Source: Ideonella sp. (GTDB lineage Bacteria; Pseudomonadota; Gammaproteobacteria; Burkholderiales; Burkholderiaceae_C). Taken from it: DNA of 64,000 nucleotides. The translations under genes and the position numbers were made by a program. The stretch covers positions 124,001 through 188,000 of the forward strand of contig JABTUY010000005.1 in assembly GCA_015075165.1 (NCBI GenBank), in the 5' to 3' direction. A model generated the notes under the pieces. The model worked only from the letters and a program-made list of their open reading frames with translations. It had not been told where the DNA came from and ran no database searches. Shown piece by piece: positions 48,353 through 59,802 of the stretch. Numbering within the stretch: the first letter of the stretch is position 1; each line of letters opens with the position of its first letter.

Positions 48353-49660
48353 ATGCCAGTGAAGCAGCCCAAGCCGGGCGACCTCGAACCGATCGAGACC
48401 GCCAGCCGCGACGAGCTGCAGGCGCTGCAGCTGCAGCGCCTGCAATGGACCGTGCGGCACGCCTACGAGAACGTGGCGCACTACCGCCGGGCGTTCGACG
48501 CCCAGGGCGTGCACCCCAGCGACCTGAAGTCGCTGGCCGACATCGCGAAGTTCCCGTTCACCGCGAAGAAGGATCTGCGCGATCACTACCCGTTCGGCAT
48601 GTTCGCGGTGCCGCGCGAGAAGGTGGTGCGGGTTCACGCATCGTCGGGCACCACCGGCAAGCCGACGGTGGTGGGCTACACGCAGCGCGACATCGACAAC
48701 TGGTCGGACCTGGTCGCGCGCTCGATCCGCGCCTCGGGCGGCCGCGCCGGCGACATCGTGCACGTGGCCTACGGCTACGGCCTGTTCACCGGCGGGCTCG
48801 GCGCGCACTACGGTGCCGAGCGGCTGGGCTGCACCGTGGTGCCGATGAGCGGCGGCCAGACCGAGAAGCAGGTGCAGCTGATCCGCGACTTCGAGCCCGA
48901 CATCATCATGGTGACGCCGAGCTACATGCAGGTGATCATCGAGGAGTTCGAGCGTCAGGGCATCGACCCGCGCTCGATGAGCGTCAAGGTCGGCATCTTC
49001 GGCGCCGAGCCGTGGACCGAGGCGATGCGCCACGACATCGAGGTGCGCGCGGCGATCGACGCCGTCGACATCTACGGCCTCAGCGAGGTGATGGGCCCGG
49101 GCGTGGCCAACGAGTGCATCGAGGCCAAGGACGGCCCGGTGGTCTGGGAGGATCACTTCTACCCCGAGATCATCGACCCCGAGACCGGCGCGGTGCTGCC
49201 CGATGGCGAAGAGGGCGAGCTGGTCTTCACCACGCTGACGAAAGAGGCGCTGCCGGTCATCCGCTACCGCACGCGCGACCTCACGCGGTTGCTGCCGCCC
49301 ACCGCGCGCAGCATGCGCCGCATGGGCAAGATCGTTGGCCGCAGCGACGACATGCTGATCATCCGCGGCGTCAACGTGTTCCCCACGCAGATCGAGGAGC
49401 TGGTGCTGCAGCACGGGGCCCTCTCGGGCCAGTACCAGTTGGTGGTCACGCGCGACGGCCACCTCGATGAGATGCAGGTGCTGTGCGAGCTGCTGCCGCA
49501 GCAGGCGAGTGCCGATCGCGCGCAGATCGCGCACGGGTTGCAGGCGCGAATCAAGACGCTGATCGGCGTCAGCACCACGGTGAGCGTCGGCGCGCCCGAT
49601 TCGATCGAGCGCACGCTGGTCGGCAAAGCACGCCGCGTGATCGACAAACGACCGAAGTAA
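48353..49660 (+). CDS. paaK: Phenylacetate-CoA ligase
   Basis: PaaK activates phenylacetate to phenylacetyl-CoA with ATP. The 435-residue adenylate-forming enzyme has the AMP motif ASSGTTGKPTVVGYTQ, YGLSEVMGPGV and the hinge RSDDMLIIRGVNVFPTQIEE. AGGAG precedes the ATG at 48353, 13 bases after paaI. Confidence 0.96.
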   Translation: MPVKQPKPGDLEPIETASRDELQALQLQRLQWTVRHAYENVAHYRRAFDAQGVHPSDLKSLADIAKFPFTAKKDLRDHYPFGMFAVPREKVVRVHASSGTTGKPTVVGYTQRDIDNWSDLVARSIRASGGRAGDIVHVAYGYGLFTGGLGAHYGAERLGCTVVPMSGGQTEKQVQLIRDFEPDIIMVTPSYMQVIIEEFERQGIDPRSMSVKVGIFGAEPWTEAMRHDIEVRAAIDAVDIYGLSEVMGPGVANECIEAKDGPVVWEDHFYPEIIDPETGAVLPDGEEGELVFTTLTKEALPVIRYRTRDLTRLLPPTARSMRRMGKIVGRSDDMLIIRGVNVFPTQIEELVLQHGALSGQYQLVVTRDGHLDEMQVLCELLPQQASADRAQIAHGLQARIKTLIGVSTTVSVGAPDSIERTLVGKARRVIDKRPK

Positions 49661-49672
49661 AGGAGCCTCGCG

Positions 49673-50680
49673 ATGTACACGCAAGCGATGGACAGCCAGC
49701 CGAAGGACGAGCGCGAGCCCAAGGCCGTGCGCTCGCTGCAGGAGGTCGAGCTCGAGCGGCGCTTCGACGCCAAGATCGACGCCGGCGAGTTCATCGAGGC
49801 GAAAGACTGGATGCCCGAGCACTACCGCAAGACGCTGCTGCGCCAGATCAGCCAGCACGCGCACAGCGAGATCGTGGGCATGCTGCCCGAGGGCAACTGG
49901 ATCACGCGCGCGCCGACGCTCAAGCGCAAGGCGATCCTGCTGGCCAAGGTGCAGGACGAGGGCGGCCACGGCCTGTACCTGTACGCCGCGGCCGAGACGC
50001 TGGGCACCAGCCGCGACGAGATGATCGATGCGCTGCACGCGGGCAAGGCCAAGTACAGCTCGATCTTCAACTACCCCACGCTGACCTGGGCCGACATCGG
50101 CACCATCGGCTGGCTGGTGGACGGTGCGGCGATCATGAACCAGGTGCCGATCTGCCGCTGCTCGTACGCGCCGTACGCGCGCGCGATGATCCGCATCTGC
50201 CGCGAAGAGAGTTTTCACCAGCGCCAGGGTTTCGACTCGCTGCTCACGATGATGCGCGAGGGCACGCCCGAGCAGCGCGCGATGGTGCAGGATGCGGTCA
50301 ACCGCTGGTGGTGGCCGTCGATCATGATGTTCGGCCCGCCCGACGATCAGAGCCCGAACAGCGCGCAGGGCATGCGCTGGGGCATCAAGCGCGTCAGCAA
50401 CGACACGCTGCGCCAGCGCTTCGTCGATGCCACCGTCGAACAGGCCAAGGTGCTGGGTGTCACGCTGCCCGACCCCGACCTGAAGTGGAACGCCGAGCGC
50501 GGCGCGCACGACTTCGGCACCATCGACTGGGCCGAGTTCAAGCGCGTGATCGCCGGCGACGGCCCGTGCAACCGCGAGCGCCTGGCCGCGCGCCGCAAGG
50601 CGTGGAACGAAGGCGCCTGGGTGCGCGAGGCCGCGCTGGCGCATGCACGCAAGCTGGCAACCCGGCAGGAGGCGGCATGA
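49673..50680 (+). CDS. paaA: Phenylacetyl-CoA epoxidase subunit PaaA
   Basis: PaaA is the catalytic di-iron subunit of ring-1,2-phenylacetyl-CoA epoxidase. The 335-residue ferritin-like protein has metal-ligand helices [19 protein letters not shown] and [18 protein letters not shown] precedes the ATG at 49673. The stop overlaps the ATG of the first relay mini-ORF (ATGA at 50677-50680). Confidence 0.96.
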   Translation: MYTQAMDSQPKDEREPKAVRSLQEVELERRFDAKIDAGEFIEAKDWMPEHYRKTLLRQISQHAHSEIVGMLPEGNWITRAPTLKRKAILLAKVQDEGGHGLYLYAAAETLGTSRDEMIDALHAGKAKYSSIFNYPTLTWADIGTIGWLVDGAAIMNQVPICRCSYAPYARAMIRICREESFHQRQGFDSLLTMMREGTPEQRAMVQDAVNRWWWPSIMMFGPPDDQSPNSAQGMRWGIKRVSNDTLRQRFVDATVEQAKVLGVTLPDPDLKWNAERGAHDFGTIDWAEFKRVIAGDGPCNRERLAARRKAWNEGAWVREAALAHARKLATRQEAA

Positions 50681-50742
50681 GCGCGCCGGGCCGCTCCCAA
50701 GCGCTCATCCCGGAGCGCGCAGCGCGGAGGGCAGTCCAATGA
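50677..50742 (+). other. Relay mini-ORF 1 (21 codons) between paaA and paaB
   Basis: The ATG overlaps the paaA stop (ATGA). The frame encodes a 21-residue peptide starting [15 protein letters not shown] and stops at 50740-50742, overlapping the ATG of mini-ORF 2. No function is assigned to the peptide; termination-reinitiation is the likely use. Confidence 0.45.
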
Positions 50743-50800
50743 GCGCGCCGGGCCGCTCCCAAGCGCTCATCCCGGAGCGCGCAGCGCGGAGGGCAGTCCA
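50677..50800 (+). repeat. Perfect 2 x 62 bp tandem repeat filling the paaA-paaB gap
   Basis: Copy 1 is 50677-50738 and copy 2 is 50739-50800, identical base for base. Each begins with ATGA and ends with GGAGGGCAGTCCA, that is, with a ribosome-binding site correctly placed for the next ATG. The unit resembles REP-like spacers common in this group of bacteria. Its length (62, two more than a multiple of three) makes each copy hand over to the next frame. Confidence 0.9.
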
Positions 50801-50804
50801 ATGA
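50739..50804 (+). other. Relay mini-ORF 2 (21 codons) between paaA and paaB
   Basis: This is identical in sequence to mini-ORF 1. It starts in the stop of mini-ORF 1 and its stop (50802-50804) overlaps the paaB ATG at 50801. The GGAGGG of each repeat copy lies 7 bases before the following ATG. Confidence 0.45.
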
Positions 50805-51100
50805 ACGCACCGGATACCGCGAACGAATGGCCGTTGTGGGAGGTGTTTGTGCGCAGCCGCTCGGGCCTCGACCACAAGCACTGCGGCAGCCTGCACGCGG
50901 CCGACGCCGCAATGGCGATCCAGCTCGCGCGCGATGTCTACACGCGGCGCCAGGAAGGCTGCAGCGTCTGGGTGGTGCGCAGCGACCAGATCGTGGCCAG
51001 CGACCCGGCCGACAAGGACATGTACTTCGACCCGATGGAAGACAAGGTGTACCGCCACCCCACCTTCTACAAACTGCCCAAAGAAGTGGACCATATGTAA
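50801..51100 (+). CDS. paaB: Phenylacetyl-CoA epoxidase subunit PaaB
   Basis: PaaB is the small bridging subunit of the epoxidase complex. The 99-residue protein has EVFVRSRSGLDHKHCGSLHA and the C-terminal KVYRHPTFYKLPKEV. The start is fixed by the GGAGGG of repeat copy 2. The stop TAA overlaps the ATG of the following mini-ORF (TAATG). Confidence 0.96.
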   Translation: MNAPDTANEWPLWEVFVRSRSGLDHKHCGSLHAADAAMAIQLARDVYTRRQEGCSVWVVRSDQIVASDPADKDMYFDPMEDKVYRHPTFYKLPKEVDHM

Positions 51101-51174
51101 TGAGCCCGCACGGCCGCCCGAAGGGCGAACTCCCCCGCGGGGGGACGACGCGTAGCGTCAAGGGGGTCCAGTGA
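51100..51174 (+). other. REP-like spacer and relay mini-ORF between paaB and paaC
   Basis: ATG at 51100 overlaps the paaB stop, and 24 codons later TGA (51172-51174) overlaps the paaC GTG at 51171. The spacer contains the hairpin CTCCCCCGCGGGGGG and an AAGGGGG upstream of paaC that could be its ribosome-binding site. Its sequence is unrelated to the 62 bp repeat, but the junction logic is the same. Confidence 0.45.
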
Positions 51175-51974
51175 CCTCGCCTTCGATCCAGGTCGAGCAC
51201 AGCCCCACGGTGCAGTACCTGCTGCGCCTGGGCGATACCGCGCTGATCCACGGCCAGCGGCTGGGCGAGTGGTGCGGCCACGCGCCGGTGCTCGAAGAAG
51301 ACATCGCGCTGGCCAACATCGCGCTCGACCACATCGGCCAGGCGCGCGCGCTGCTCACGCGCGCCGGCCAGCTCGAAGGCCGCGGCCACGACGAAGACCA
51401 GCTCGCGTTCCTGCGCGACGAGCGCGACTACCACAACGTCACGATCGTCGAGCTGCCGAATTCGGGCGGTGTCGGCTCGTCGCGGCCCGGTGACTTCGCC
51501 TTCACGGTGCTGCGCAACACGATGGTGGCCACCTGGTTCCGCCTGCTGTGGGAGCGCCTGCGCGAATCCACCGACGCCGAACTGGCCGCGATCGCCGGCA
51601 AGGCGGTGAAGGAGGCGCGCTACCACCAGCAGCACTCGGCCGACTGGGTGGTGCGCCTGGGCGACGGCAGCGACGAATCGGCGCGCCGCCTGCGCACGGC
51701 GCTCGACGGCCTGTGGCGCTTCACCGGCGAGTTGTTCGACAGCGATGCGGTCGATGCCGCAGCCGCCGCCAACGGGCTCGGCCCGCGCTGGAGCAGCCTG
51801 CACGAGCCATGGCGTGCCGAGATGCAGGCGGTGTTCGACGAGGCCAAGCTGTCGCTGCCGGCCGAGTCGACCTTCCGCAGCACCGGCAAGGCCGGCGTGC
51901 ACAGCGAGCACATGGGCTACATCCTGGCCGACCTGCAATACCTGCAGCGCGCCTACCCCGGGGGTGTGTGGTGA
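51171..51974 (+). CDS. paaC: Phenylacetyl-CoA epoxidase subunit PaaC
   Basis: PaaC is the structural, non-catalytic ferritin-like partner of PaaA. The 267-residue protein has EEDIALANIALDHIGQARAL and QHSADWVVRLGDGSDESARR. The GTG at 51171 overlaps the relay mini-ORF stop. The stop overlaps the paaD GTG (GTGA). Confidence 0.95.
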   Translation: MTSPSIQVEHSPTVQYLLRLGDTALIHGQRLGEWCGHAPVLEEDIALANIALDHIGQARALLTRAGQLEGRGHDEDQLAFLRDERDYHNVTIVELPNSGGVGSSRPGDFAFTVLRNTMVATWFRLLWERLRESTDAELAAIAGKAVKEARYHQQHSADWVVRLGDGSDESARRLRTALDGLWRFTGELFDSDAVDAAAAANGLGPRWSSLHEPWRAEMQAVFDEAKLSLPAESTFRSTGKAGVHSEHMGYILADLQYLQRAYPGGVW

Positions 51975-52522
51975 CGGCCGATGCCGCGTTACGAGGCGAC
52001 CCGCGCGTGGCGCAGGCCTGGGCGGTGCTGCACACCGTGCTCGACCCCGAGGTGCCCGCACTCAGCGTGTGCGATCTCGGCATCGTGCGTCTCGTGGCCG
52101 CACGCGCCGACGGCATCGAGGTGGTGCTGACGCCCACCTACTCGGGCTGTCCGGCCACCGAGATGATCGAGCGCTCGGTGGTCGATGCGCTCGACGGCGC
52201 CGGCCTCGGCCCCGCGCGCGTGACGCTGCAGCGCGCACCGGCGTGGACCACCGACTGGATCAGCGCCGAAGGTCGCCGCAAGCTGCTGGCCTACGGCATC
52301 GCGCCGCCGGGCGGCGGTGCAGCGGGCGACGGTGCGGCGGGCGGCGCTGCCCAGGCGGCACCGATCCGGATCGTGCGCCGCGTGCCGCCGGCGGCCGTCG
52401 CATGCCCGCACTGCGGCAGCGCGAACACCGAACGCTTGTCGGCGTTCGGCTCCACGGCCTGCAAGGCGCTGTACCGCTGCCTGGCCTGCCGCGAGCCGTT
52501 CGAGTACTTCAAAGCGATATGA
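51971..52522 (+). CDS. paaD: Phenylacetate pathway protein PaaD
   Basis: PaaD supports assembly of the epoxidase iron site. The 183-residue protein has an N-terminal MIP18/DUF59 domain (VLDPEVPALSVCDLGIVR, TYSGCPATEMIE) and a C-terminal zinc ribbon (CPHCGSANT ... YRCLACREPFEYF). A Gly/Ala-rich linker joins them. It overlaps paaC and paaE at both ends. Confidence 0.95.
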   Translation: MTADAALRGDPRVAQAWAVLHTVLDPEVPALSVCDLGIVRLVAARADGIEVVLTPTYSGCPATEMIERSVVDALDGAGLGPARVTLQRAPAWTTDWISAEGRRKLLAYGIAPPGGGAAGDGAAGGAAQAAPIRIVRRVPPAAVACPHCGSANTERLSAFGSTACKALYRCLACREPFEYFKAI

Positions 52523-53607
52523 CCACGCCGCTGTTCCACCCGCTGCGTGTGCGCCGCATCGAGCCCGACACCGCCGAAGCGGTGATCGTCACGTTCGAGG
52601 TGCCAGCGCCGCTGCGCGACGTGTTCGGCTTCACGCAGGGGCAGTACCTCACGCTGCGCCACCAGGTCGACGGGCAGGACCTGCGCCGCTCGTACTCGAT
52701 CTGCGCCGGCGTCGACGATGGCGAGTTGCGCGTCGGCGTGCGCAAGGTCAACGGCGGCGCGTTCTCCAACTGGATCCACGAGCACCTGCGAGTCGGCGAT
52801 GCGATCCAGGTGATGGCACCGCAGGGCCGCTTCTTCGTGCCGATCGACGCCGCGCAGGCGCGCCACTACCTGGGCATTGCCGGCGGCAGCGGCATCACGC
52901 CGATCCTGTCGATCATGAAAACCGTGCTCGGCCGCGAGCCGAAGAGCCGCTTCACGCTGATCTACGGCAACCGTGCACTGAAGAGCACGATGTTCAAGGA
53001 AGAGATCGAGGATCTCAAGAACCGCTACCTCATGCGCCTGGTGCTGCACCACGTGTTCTCCGACGAGCACACCGATGCGCCGTTGAACCACGGCCTGATG
53101 AACCGCGCCAAGATCGGCGAGTTCCTCGGCGCGTTGGTGCCCGCGCGCACGATCAGCCACGCCTTCGTCTGCGGCCCGTACCAGATGAACGACGAGGCTG
53201 AAGGAGCGCTGCTGGCCGCCGGCGTGGCCGAAGACCGCATCCACATCGAGCGCTTCGGCATCGCGCCGCAAGCCGCGCAGGCGGTGGGCGCGGTGATCCA
53301 CCAGGCGCAGCCGGGCGATGCCGAGATCGCGCGTGTCACGATCGTCCGCGACGGCCTGCGGCGCGAGATCGAGTTTCGCCGCGATCAGCCGAGCATCCTC
53401 GATGCCGCTTCCGCTGCCGGGCTCGAAGTGCCGTTCTCGTGCACCTCGGGCGTGTGCGGCACCTGCCGCGCCAAGCTGCTGGAAGGCCAGGTGCGCATGG
53501 AGCGCAACTTCGCGCTCGACAAGGCCGAGCTCGCCGCCGGCTTTGTGCTGACCTGCCAGGCGCACCCCACCACCGAGCGCGTGGTGCTGTCGTTCGACGA
53601 ACGCTGA
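52519..53607 (+). CDS. paaE: Phenylacetyl-CoA epoxidase reductase PaaE
   Basis: PaaE feeds NADPH electrons to PaaA. The 362-residue reductase has an FAD domain (QDLRRSYSICAG), an NADP-binding domain (GSGITPILSIMK) and a C-terminal plant-type ferredoxin with Cys ligands in CTSGVCGTCRAK and LTCQAH. It is translationally coupled to paaD. Confidence 0.96.
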   Translation: MTTPLFHPLRVRRIEPDTAEAVIVTFEVPAPLRDVFGFTQGQYLTLRHQVDGQDLRRSYSICAGVDDGELRVGVRKVNGGAFSNWIHEHLRVGDAIQVMAPQGRFFVPIDAAQARHYLGIAGGSGITPILSIMKTVLGREPKSRFTLIYGNRALKSTMFKEEIEDLKNRYLMRLVLHHVFSDEHTDAPLNHGLMNRAKIGEFLGALVPARTISHAFVCGPYQMNDEAEGALLAAGVAEDRIHIERFGIAPQAAQAVGAVIHQAQPGDAEIARVTIVRDGLRREIEFRRDQPSILDAASAAGLEVPFSCTSGVCGTCRAKLLEGQVRMERNFALDKAELAAGFVLTCQAHPTTERVVLSFDER

Positions 53608-53635
53608 CCCGGTCGCACGCCACGCCTCCCGCACC

Positions 53636-54271
53636 ATGCCCCGCGGCCGCGCGAAAACCTACGACGACCAACGCGAGCTGATCCTCGCGCAGGCGGCACG
53701 GCTGTTCGCGGCGCGCGGCTACCCGGCCACGTCGATGAACGAGGTGGCGCAGGCCTGCGGTCTGAGCAAGGCCACGCTGTACCACTACTACGACGACAAG
53801 TACGCGCTGCTGGTGTCGATCGCCGGCGGCCACGTGCAGCGGCTGCACGCGCTGGTGGCCGGCGTGCAGGCCGAGGTGGCTGCCGGGCGCATGGCGCCGC
53901 AGGCGCAGCTGCGCGAGCTGGTGCTGCGCATCGTCGAGGAGTACGCCGGTGCGCAGCACGCGCACCGCGTGCTCACCGAGGACGTGCGCTTCCTGGATGC
54001 GGCCGATCGCAGGCGCATCCTCGGCCAGGAGCGCGCCGTGGTGGCCGGCTTCGCGCGCGCCGTGGTCGCGCTGCGGCCCGAGCTCGAGCGCGCCCGGCTT
54101 GCCAAGCCGCTGACGATGCTGCTGTTCGGCATGATCAACTGGCTGTTCACCTGGATGAAGCCCGACGGCGAGCTCGACCACGCGGCGATGGCGCCGCTGG
54201 TGGCCGACCTGTTCCTCGGCGGCCTGCCGGCGGTCAAGGCGCCGCGCCGGGCGGCTGCCGTCGCGGCCTGA
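53636..54271 (+). CDS. paaR: TetR-family regulator PaaR
   Basis: This 211-residue repressor has an N-terminal helix-turn-helix (YPATSMNEVAQACGLSKATL, then YHYYDDKYALL) and a ligand-binding C-domain. It lies 28 bases after paaE, so it is probably in the operon it controls. Phenylacetyl-CoA is the known inducer in the family, and the palindrome at 47863-47878 is the likely target. Confidence 0.92.
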   Translation: MPRGRAKTYDDQRELILAQAARLFAARGYPATSMNEVAQACGLSKATLYHYYDDKYALLVSIAGGHVQRLHALVAGVQAEVAAGRMAPQAQLRELVLRIVEEYAGAQHAHRVLTEDVRFLDAADRRRILGQERAVVAGFARAVVALRPELERARLAKPLTMLLFGMINWLFTWMKPDGELDHAAMAPLVADLFLGGLPAVKAPRRAAAVAA

Positions 54272-54310
54272 GGCGCCGCACAATCCCCGCACTTCTTCGA
54301 GGCCACCACC

Positions 54311-55528
54311 ATGACCCTGCCCCGTTCCGCCTGGATCGTCGACGGCGTGCGCACACCGTTCGGCCGCTACGGCGGCGCACTCGCCGGCGTGCGCACCGAC
54401 GATCTCGCCGCGCTGCCGATCAAGGCGCTGCTGCAGCGCCACGCCGGCGTCGACTGGACTCAGCTCGACGACGTGATCTACGGCTGCGCCAACGGCGCCG
54501 GCGAAGACAACCGCAACGTCGCGCGCATGGCTGCGCTGCTCGCCGGAGCGCCCACCGACGTGCCGGGCGTCACGCTGAACCGCCTCTGCGGCTCGGGGCT
54601 CGATGCGCTGGCGATGGGCGCGCGCACCATTGCCAGCGGCGAGGCCGAGCTGATGATCGCCGGCGGCGTCGAGAGCATGACGCGCGCGCCGTTCGTGCTG
54701 GCCAAAGCCGATGGCGCGTTCTCGCGCAGCGCGAAGATCGAAGACACCACCATCGGCTGGCGCTTCGTCAACCCGCTGATGAAGGCGCAGCACGGCATCG
54801 ATTCGATGCCCGAGACCGCCGAGAACGTGGCTGCCGAGTTCAAGATCTCGCGTGCCGATCAGGATGCGTTTGCGCTGCGCTCGCAGCAGCGCTGGCAGGC
54901 CGCACACCAGGCCGGCTTCTTCGCGGGCGAGACGGTGCCGGTGAGCGTTGCGGGCAAGAAGAAGGGCGAGACCGTGTCGTTCGCAGTCGACGAGCATCCG
55001 CGCGCCACCACGCTCGACGCGCTGGCGGTGCTCAAGGGCGTGGTGCGGCCCGACGGCACGGTGACCGCGGGCAACGCCAGCGGCGTCAACGACGGCAGTT
55101 GCGCGCTGCTGCTGGCCAGCGATGCGGCGTTGAAGCGCCACAATCTGGCGCCGCGCGGGCGCATCGTCGGCGCCGCGGTGGCCGGTGTGGCGCCGCGCAT
55201 CATGGGCATCGGCCCGGCGCCGGCCACGCGCAAGCTGCTCGCGCGGCTGGGCTGGACGCTGGCCGATCTCGACGTCATCGAGCTCAACGAAGCGTTCGCC
55301 GCGCAGGGCCTGGCGGTGACGCGGCAACTCGGCCTGGCCGACGACGACGCACGCGTCAACCCCAACGGCGGCGCGATCGCGATCGGCCATCCGCTCGGCG
55401 CCTCGGGCGCGCGGCTCGCGCTCACCGCGCTGCGCCAGCTCGAGAAGAGCGGCGGCAGGCGAGCGCTGGCCACGATGTGCATCGGCGTCGGCCAGGGCAT
55501 CGCGCTGGCGCTCGAACGCGCCGGCTGA
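54311..55528 (+). CDS. paaJ: Beta-ketoadipyl-CoA thiolase-like acetyl-CoA acyltransferase
   Basis: This 405-residue thiolase has the acyl-binding Cys in NRLCGSGLDALAMGA (about 95), NPNGGAIAIGHPLGASGAR with the His base, and CIGVGQGIALALE with the second Cys. In this context it probably cleaves 3-oxoadipyl-CoA and the 3-oxo-dehydrosuberyl-CoA intermediate (PaaJ/PcaF role). Forty bases separate it from paaR. Confidence 0.92.
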   Translation: MTLPRSAWIVDGVRTPFGRYGGALAGVRTDDLAALPIKALLQRHAGVDWTQLDDVIYGCANGAGEDNRNVARMAALLAGAPTDVPGVTLNRLCGSGLDALAMGARTIASGEAELMIAGGVESMTRAPFVLAKADGAFSRSAKIEDTTIGWRFVNPLMKAQHGIDSMPETAENVAAEFKISRADQDAFALRSQQRWQAAHQAGFFAGETVPVSVAGKKKGETVSFAVDEHPRATTLDALAVLKGVVRPDGTVTAGNASGVNDGSCALLLASDAALKRHNLAPRGRIVGAAVAGVAPRIMGIGPAPATRKLLARLGWTLADLDVIELNEAFAAQGLAVTRQLGLADDDARVNPNGGAIAIGHPLGASGARLALTALRQLEKSGGRRALATMCIGVGQGIALALERAG

Positions 55529-55678
55529 TCACGGCCCCGGCGGGCGGCCGGCGCGGCCGCGGTGCGCAGTAGTTCCGTGACGCAGTGGTCGTGCCGCGGC
55601 CGGGCCGCCAATGCCTGCTTGGCAGGCGCGCCGCGGCCGCCGATAACCACGCTGTCGCCTTGCCGTATCGCCGACCCG

Positions 55679-56281
55679 ATGCCACGCCCGCCGAGCGCCC
55701 AGCGCGCCGCCGTTTCCGCTGCTGCGGCCGCCGCAGCAACGCCCGACCGCCAGGCCCGCCAGGCAGCGCCAGAAGGGCGCTCGTGGCTCGGCGAAACCGT
55801 GCGCGCGCTGTTCGTGCGCGACCTGCGCGTGCACCGCATCGACGGCAAGCTCGCGGTCGCGCTCGAAGACAAGCCAGCCGCGCGCGCCGCGGCCGCCTCG
55901 CCGATGCGCGCCGAGCTGAAGGCGCTGCTCGATGCCGCGCCCGACAGCCGGCTGCAGCTGCGCTTTCTGGCCGCGGTTGAGCACGGCCTGAAGCACAAGG
56001 ATCCGACCGGGCTGTTCCTGTTCGAGGTCGCGCCCGAGCGGCTGCGCACGGTGCTGCGCCAGTTCGACGCGCTGGTGCCGGCCGCGCCGGCGCCGGCGCT
56101 GGCGGCGCTGCGTGCGCGCATCGTCGACGCCATCAATTCGCGCGAGAAGAAGCAGCAGCAGCTCGAGATGAGCGCGCCGCGCTCCGACCTGATGCGCGAC
56201 CACCGGGTCGAGGTGGCCGAGGCGCGGCCGTCGGACTTCGACCGCATCCAGCAGCAGTGGAAAGACCGCGTGACCGGTTGA
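55679..56281 (+). CDS. Hypothetical protein within the paa locus
   Basis: The protein (200 residues from the ATG at 55679; the longer frame upstream is unconserved) has an Ala/Arg-rich start, then TVRALFVRDLRVHRIDGKLAV and an EVAPERLRTVLRQFDAL ... RARIVDAINSREKKQQQLE helical part. No recognised domain or catalytic motif, signal peptide or membrane segment is visible. Its codon bias is native, which supports a real gene. Confidence 0.65.
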   Translation: MPRPPSAQRAAVSAAAAAAATPDRQARQAAPEGRSWLGETVRALFVRDLRVHRIDGKLAVALEDKPAARAAAASPMRAELKALLDAAPDSRLQLRFLAAVEHGLKHKDPTGLFLFEVAPERLRTVLRQFDALVPAAPAPALAALRARIVDAINSREKKQQQLEMSAPRSDLMRDHRVEVAEARPSDFDRIQQQWKDRVTG

Positions 56282-56428
56282 GCGGCCACGCGGTCGGGCC
56301 GCCATCGACTGGCCCGAGGACACATGACCCTGCGCGCTGGATTGCACCAGTAGCCCGCATCGCGGCGGCGCGGTAGCCTCCGCGCGCGGCAGCCGGGGGC
56401 GGCTGCGCAAAGGCGAGGGCACACCACT

Positions 56429-59661
<3,233 letters not shown>

Positions 59662-59802
59662 GCCGGCTCGCCCGGTGGGCGCGGCCACACAGGCGCGCCG
59701 GCACGACCACGATGCGGTGACCGGCAGCGGGCGGATGCAGGCGACCCCGGACCGCCGCAGGCGTGCATCGGCCTGGGTCGGCGGCTATCGTGTTCCGCCC
59801 TC

